Shown here: positions 5,433 through 6,072 of the stretch, piece by piece | Layout: each line of letters opens with the position of its first letter | How positions within the stretch are numbered: the stretch's first letter is position 1 | Assembly (NCBI GenBank): GCA_022842225.1 | Contig: JALHPX010000164.1 | Span: 1-6,072 of the forward strand | Source: a bacterium | GTDB lineage: Bacteria > Bdellovibrionota > FAC87 > UBA2466 | Direction: 5' to 3' | DNA: 6,072 nucleotides | Program-made: the position numbers and the translations under genes | Notes under the pieces: model-generated | Databases searched by the model: none | What the model was told of the DNA's origin: nothing | Seen by the model: the letters and a program-made list of their open reading frames with translations, nothing else

Positions 5433-6072
5433 CTAGTTGGCAGCAGGCATGTTGCCGGCAATGAGATTGCCGACTTTCCACTGCTGCTTCTTCAATTGAA
5501 TGAAGAGTCCCAATAAGCAGAGGAAAATAAATGTCACGGGGCGCAAGATGGCGACCGAACTCATTGCCGAAATCGCGTAAATTACAGTCGATATCAAAAG
5601 CGGGAAGCCTAGCTGCTGGATTCTCAGCGCCAGCAACTCTTTCATGCTGAGACGAAACTGCACGGACGGCAGCAAGTTAAAGAGCGAGAAGGGCGAGAGG
5701 AAGAGTCCTGCCAAAATGCCTTCGAGTAATGCTGCATGCACGAGTGGCTCGCCTTGATGGTTGGACAAGAAAATGATCAGAGGGAAATACGAGGCCGTGA
5801 AACTTCCCGTCGCTAAAGCCAGCAACATACTGCCTAAGTAGGTGAAGAACACCATCGCCGTAGGGTGCATGCGTGGATCGATGAGTCCTAGCACCATCTG
5901 CGGAATTCCCGCGTCTAAGCACCAAACTCCAAGCCACGTAGTGAGCAAGGCAACGCCCGCCCATTTTGTCATGGAGGTCCAAGCACGTTTCCAATGCACG
6001 CCATAGGGCCAGAGTAGCTCGCTAAAGAAAAGTGCCGCAGCCAAGCGGGTGAGAGTTGAAGTGGTAAAGGGG
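5433..6072 (-). CDS. Polytopic membrane protein, N-terminus beyond the window; possible DUF401-like
   Basis: The frame is open from the right edge to a TAG at 5435, giving 212 visible residues; the true start lies outside. A TTG at 6044 is in frame but there is no reason to treat it as the start. The sequence holds about five hydrophobic segments, seen around LAGVALLTTWLGVWCL-like stretches, then TAMVFFTYLGSMLLALATGS, a helix around LEGILAGLFLSPFSLFNLL, then FPLLISTVIYAISAM and TFIFLCLLGLFIQL, before a basic tail (KKQQWK). The order ATGSFTASYFPLIIFL, then GLFLSPFSLFNLLP, recalls the C-terminal half of DUF401/anion- or antiporter-type integral membrane proteins, where an SPxHLCL-like motif sits at a membrane re-entry. 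That link rests on pattern memory only. It lies in the cytoplasmic membrane, convergent to the carbonic anhydrase gene; the function is unknown. Confidence 0.75.
   Translation of the reverse strand, partial: PFTTSTLTRLAAALFFSELLWPYGVHWKRAWTSMTKWAGVALLTTWLGVWCLDAGIPQMVLGLIDPRMHPTAMVFFTYLGSMLLALATGSFTASYFPLIIFLSNHQGEPLVHAALLEGILAGLFLSPFSLFNLLPSVQFRLSMKELLALRIQQLGFPLLISTVIYAISAMSSVAILRPVTFIFLCLLGLFIQLKKQQWKVGNLIAGNMPAAN

Noticed and set aside
1..6072. Search for tRNA, rRNA, CRISPR, insertion-sequence ends and riboswitches
   Set aside because: I saw no cloverleaf, spaced repeats, transposase motifs or long conserved leaders. The only intergenic spaces are short (about 70, 90 and 86 bases).

Overview
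The window looks like a compact bacterial chromosome segment with moderate GC (about half by eye). It is densely coded, with many short gene overlaps and ordinary ATG starts. The TrmL, MiaB and gamma-carbonic-anhydrase homologues, together with a strong AGGAGG-type ribosome site, indicate a bacterium. The MiaB and MFS sequences have a Gram-negative flavour, possibly of the Bdellovibrionota/deltaproteobacterial sort, but that placement is an impression and not a result. I see no rRNA, tRNA, CRISPR array, insertion sequence or phage gene.

Layout. Bases 1-3375 hold a leftward gene string. It runs, in transcription order, from an MFS transporter (3375-2125), through a DegT/DnrJ/EryC1-fold protein with a degenerate active site (2128-1016) and the tRNA wobble 2'-O-methyltransferase TrmL (1040-492), to a GNAT acetyltransferase whose C-terminus is cut off by the window edge (422-1). 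The first three genes overlap one another by 4 and 25 bases, so they are probably one operon. A roughly 90-base divergent intergenic region (3376-3467) separates this string from a rightward pair: miaB (3468-4859) and a gamma-class carbonic anhydrase-like protein (4792-5346), which overlap by 68 bases. After an 86-base convergent gap carrying a long imperfect inverted repeat, a polytopic membrane protein (6072-5433) enters from the right edge on the minus strand, with its N-terminus missing.

How the genes fit together. TrmL and MiaB both modify the tRNA anticodon loop (position 34 and position 37). In E. coli, TrmL is known to need the i6A-type modification at 37, so their presence on either side of one divergent promoter region is a sensible functional link. 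The transporter, acetyltransferase, carbonic anhydrase homologue and membrane protein show no clear shared pathway.

The most unusual item is the DegT-fold protein. It keeps the fold's framework motifs but lacks the PLP-binding lysine, the phosphate-loop Gly-Thr and the usual Glu-Asp pair, so it is unlikely to be a conventional aminotransferase. The rest of the window is mostly ordinary housekeeping and accessory genes.
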